Shown in pieces: positions 61,716-64,000 of a stretch of DNA of 64,000 nucleotides (the first letter of the stretch is position 1; each line of letters begins with the position of its first letter). The notes beneath the pieces are model-generated. The model made no database searches. It worked only from the letters and a program-made list of their open reading frames with translations, and was not told the origin of the DNA. Made by a program: the position numbers and the translations under genes. This DNA comes from CAYQNU01 sp964419055 (GTDB lineage Bacteria > Bacteroidota > Bacteroidia > Flavobacteriales_D > Parvicellaceae), in contig CAYQNU010000010.1 of assembly GCA_964419055.1 (NCBI GenBank), positions 94,826 through 158,825 of the forward strand. The letters are read 5' to 3'.

Positions 61716-64000
61716 TTATCTTAATTGTGCTTGTAGTTCATTGCAAATTTTATCTTGAATGCGTTTCATAACATCCTCAATTTCTTTATCTTGCAAGGTT
61801 TTAGTTTCGTCTTGCAAAACAAATCTTACCGCATAGGACTTTTTACCTTCGGGTAAATTTTTTCCTTCATACACATCAAAAAGTTGCACTTGTTTTAGCA
61901 ATGTTTTCTCGGCTTGATTGGCTAATGAGGTGATTTCTCCAAACTGAATTTTCTTGTCTAAAAGCAATGAAAAATCTCTTGTTACGGCAGGAAATTTAGC
62001 CAACTCTTTGAATTTAACCTTGTTCATTACCAACAACTCTAAAACAACCCTCCAATTAATGTCTGCTATAAAAACATCATTTTTAATTCCAAAATAATTT
62101 TTTGTTTTCTTAGAAATCCAACCCACATTGGCCACTTCCTTTTTTGATATGGCATAAGCTATTCCATCTTCAAACAACTCATTTGATGTAGGATTTATTT
62201 GGTAATTTTTAAGTATTCCCAATTTCAAAAACAACCCCTCAACCAACCCCTTAAGGGTAAAAAAGTTGACCGTTTCGGGTTTTGCATTCCAACTTTCCTC
62301 TTTTTTGTCTCCACTCAAAACAATAAGTAAGCGCGATTCTTCCTCATATTTTTCTTGGTACTTGTGATACACCTTACCAAATTCGTAGGCTTTCAACAAA
62401 TCATTACCATGGTTTTGATTCTTTAACACTATTTCCAACCCACCAAACAATAACGATTGTCTCATTACATCCAAATCAGCACTCAGCGGGTTTAATAATC
62501 GCACACTAAATTCTTCTCGCACATTTTTTGTTGCAAAATCAACGTGATACTTTGAACTGGTAAGTGAATTAGACATCCCTTCAAACAATCCGTTTGAGGT
62601 CAGCCAATCTGAAATAAAATGTTGCACTTTTTCTTTGTCCAACGCATTATCAATAATGATAGAAGTATTTAATTTTTCAGGTAATGGAACGTTGTTAAAC
62701 CCATACATTCTCAATATTTCTTCAGCAATATCTGCTTCTCGGGTTACATCCACTCGGTAAGCCGGTACTTCAACCGTAAGAATATCTTCCTTTTCATTTA
62801 ATACAATAATCTCCAAATTGGTTAAGATGGAAACAATATCTTCTCGTGTAAAAGGTATTCCACACAATTGTTTAATTCGGCTAATAGAGACCTCAAAAAC
62901 CACATTGACGATAGGACTCGGATAATGATCAAAAAGTTCTCCCTCAATACTTCCACCTGCTAACTCTTGTATTAAAAGAGCAGCCCGTTTTAGAGCATAA
63001 ATAGTTATATTAGGGTCAATACCTCTTTCAAAACGGTAGGAAGCATCGGTACTTAAACCATGTCTTTTGGCCGTTTTTCGAATGCTAACGGGATTGAAAT
63101 AAGCACTTTCTAAAAATATGGCGCTAGTATTTTCCGTCACTCCTGAATTTTTTCCGCCAAAAACTCCTGCAATACACATAGGCCCTTTTTCATCGCAAAT
63201 CATCAAGTCTTCTTCGTGCAAGCTACGTTCAATATCATCAAGTGTTGTAAATTTAGTTCCAACTGGTAGTGTTTTTACAGTAATCTTTCCATTAATTTTT
63301 GATGCATCAAAAGCATGAAGAGGTTGCCCTAATTCGTGTAAAACGTAATTAGTAACGTCGACGATATTGTTTTTGGGAGTTAAGCCGATAGATTTCAATC
63401 GGTTTTGAAGCCATTCAGGCGAAAGTTTCACTTTAACTCCAGAAATGGTTACTCCGCAATATCTTGGTGCTAACTTAGAATTATCGATTTTAACATCAAT
63501 TTTCAATGTTCGCTTATCCACTCTAAAGTTACTCACCGATGGGGTTATTAATTCAACATTAACACCACTTTGAATCAATCCAGCTCTTAAATCTCTTGCT
63601 GTACCCAAATGACTCATGGCATCAGCACGATTGGGTGTTAATCCAATTTCGAATATCTCGTCGTTTTCTATTTTAAAAACTTTGGCTACAGATGTGCCTG
63701 GTTTTAAAGAATTGTCTAGAACCATAATTCCCTCGTGGCTGGTTCCCAGACCGAGTTCGTCTTCGGCGCAAATCATTCCGTGGCTTTCTTGATCGCGAAT
63801 TTTTCCTTTTTTTATTTGAAAAGGAGTTCCATTTTTATCATACAAAGTCGTTCCAATAGTGGCTACAGGAACTTTTTGTCCAGCGGCAACATTGCTTGCA
63901 CCACACACAATTTGTACGGGAGTACCATCACCTAAATCGACTGTGGTTACTTTCAATCGGTCCGCATTAGGATGCTGTTCGCAGGTTAGCACATGGCCTA
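61716..64000 (-). CDS. pheT: phenylalanine-tRNA ligase beta subunit, N-terminus beyond window
   Basis: 761 codons visible; the frame stays open through the window edge (GHVLTCEQHPNADRLKVTTV), so the GTG at 63992 is an internal Val and the first ~45 residues are missing. The tRNA-binding OB-fold (TVDLGDGTPVQIVCGASNVAAGQKV), B3/B4 editing domain (VTISGVKVKLSPEWLQNRL; IVDVTNYVLHELGQPLHAFD; AIFLESAYFNPVSIRKTAKR), B5 domain and the C-terminal anticodon-binding ferredoxin fold (KFPAVTRDFSLLLDKKIQFG; SYAVRFVLQDETKTL) are all there. It charges tRNA-Phe with PheS. Confidence 0.96.
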   Translation of the reverse strand, partial: GHVLTCEQHPNADRLKVTTVDLGDGTPVQIVCGASNVAAGQKVPVATIGTTLYDKNGTPFQIKKGKIRDQESHGMICAEDELGLGTSHEGIMVLDNSLKPGTSVAKVFKIENDEIFEIGLTPNRADAMSHLGTARDLRAGLIQSGVNVELITPSVSNFRVDKRTLKIDVKIDNSKLAPRYCGVTISGVKVKLSPEWLQNRLKSIGLTPKNNIVDVTNYVLHELGQPLHAFDASKINGKITVKTLPVGTKFTTLDDIERSLHEEDLMICDEKGPMCIAGVFGGKNSGVTENTSAIFLESAYFNPVSIRKTAKRHGLSTDASYRFERGIDPNITIYALKRAALLIQELAGGSIEGELFDHYPSPIVNVVFEVSISRIKQLCGIPFTREDIVSILTNLEIIVLNEKEDILTVEVPAYRVDVTREADIAEEILRMYGFNNVPLPEKLNTSIIIDNALDKEKVQHFISDWLTSNGLFEGMSNSLTSSKYHVDFATKNVREEFSVRLLNPLSADLDVMRQSLLFGGLEIVLKNQNHGNDLLKAYEFGKVYHKYQEKYEEESRLLIVLSGDKKEESWNAKPETVNFFTLKGLVEGLFLKLGILKNYQINPTSNELFEDGIAYAISKKEVANVGWISKKTKNYFGIKNDVFIADINWRVVLELLVMNKVKFKELAKFPAVTRDFSLLLDKKIQFGEITSLANQAEKTLLKQVQLFDVYEGKNLPEGKKSYAVRFVLQDETKTLQDKEIEDVMKRIQDKICNELQAQLR

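Noticed and set aside
63118..63935. Plus-strand ORFs inside pheT
   Set aside because: Opposite-strand reflections of an intact pheT.

Overview
The window is AT-rich DNA (about one third GC by eye) from a member of the Bacteroidota, most likely Flavobacteriales. The evidence is several secreted proteins with type IX secretion (T9SS) sorting domains of both type A and type B, promoter -7 boxes of the TAnnTTTG form, weak or absent Shine-Dalgarno sequences, a SprB-repeat protein, a LemA/DUF3137 pair, and a carotenoid operon with CruF and a heterodimer-type lycopene cyclase. A Crocinitomicaceae/Fluviicola-like source is my guess. Most of the window is ordinary chromosome with intact housekeeping genes. 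Both ends cut genes: a T9SS type B protein on the left and pheT on the right.

Layout. 0-6.2 kb: a truncated T9SS cargo gene and a 1732-residue barrel/Ig-repeat/TPR protein. 6.4-15.2 kb: DinB-like protein, aroA, lemA-DUF3137, an AlkD-like repair protein, the iron-sulfur operon (A-type carrier, sufB, sufC, sufD) and a small outer-membrane barrel. 15.4-22.3 kb: accessory region with a giant beta-helix T9SS protein whose start codon is out of phase by one base, a divergent XRE regulator translationally coupled to a mosaic PKD-domain protein, and a gene-free stretch holding a structured GC-rich repeat. 22.3-30.0 kb: holB, a photolyase, and a tight seven-gene carotenoid operon (crtY-type cyclase, crtZ, cruF, SRPBCC protein, crtB, crtI) headed by its own ECF sigma factor. 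30.2-36.5 kb: a short exopolysaccharide locus (asparagine synthase, glycosyltransferase, Wza-like lipoprotein, Wzc-like tyrosine kinase with a Tyr-Gly tail). 36.5-43.0 kb: mfd and two-component signalling genes. 43.1-50.4 kb: three consecutive genes each encoding a seven-bladed propeller from a different family, then a decayed stretch (frameshifted SBBP gene, a Crp/Fnr-type gene with an in-frame stop, a YCII protein and a frameshifted DoxX-like gene) with a structured element between two of them. 50.5-64 kb: SpoIIE-type phosphatase, PpiD-like foldase, tRNA-Leu, trigger factor, thiL, a SprB-repeat T9SS protein with a recent 492-bp duplication, an acyltransferase and pheT.

How the genes work together. 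The carotenoid operon with the photolyase downstream looks like a photoprotection unit. CrtB and CrtI make lycopene, the cyclase and CrtZ make and hydroxylate a ring, and CruF hydrates the open end. TTGTTTAA/TTAAACAA words recur upstream of this operon, the photolyase, the alkD/suf divergent region and mfd, a possible stress regulon that needs a genome-wide count because similar words also occur by chance in AT-rich coding DNA. The best leads for something undescribed are the structured element at 48.78-48.91 kb packed between two accessory genes like a cassette recombination site, the cluster of unrelated seven-bladed propellers divergent from a two-component system with a candidate operator, and the repeated loss of one A from short A-tracts in secreted or accessory genes only.
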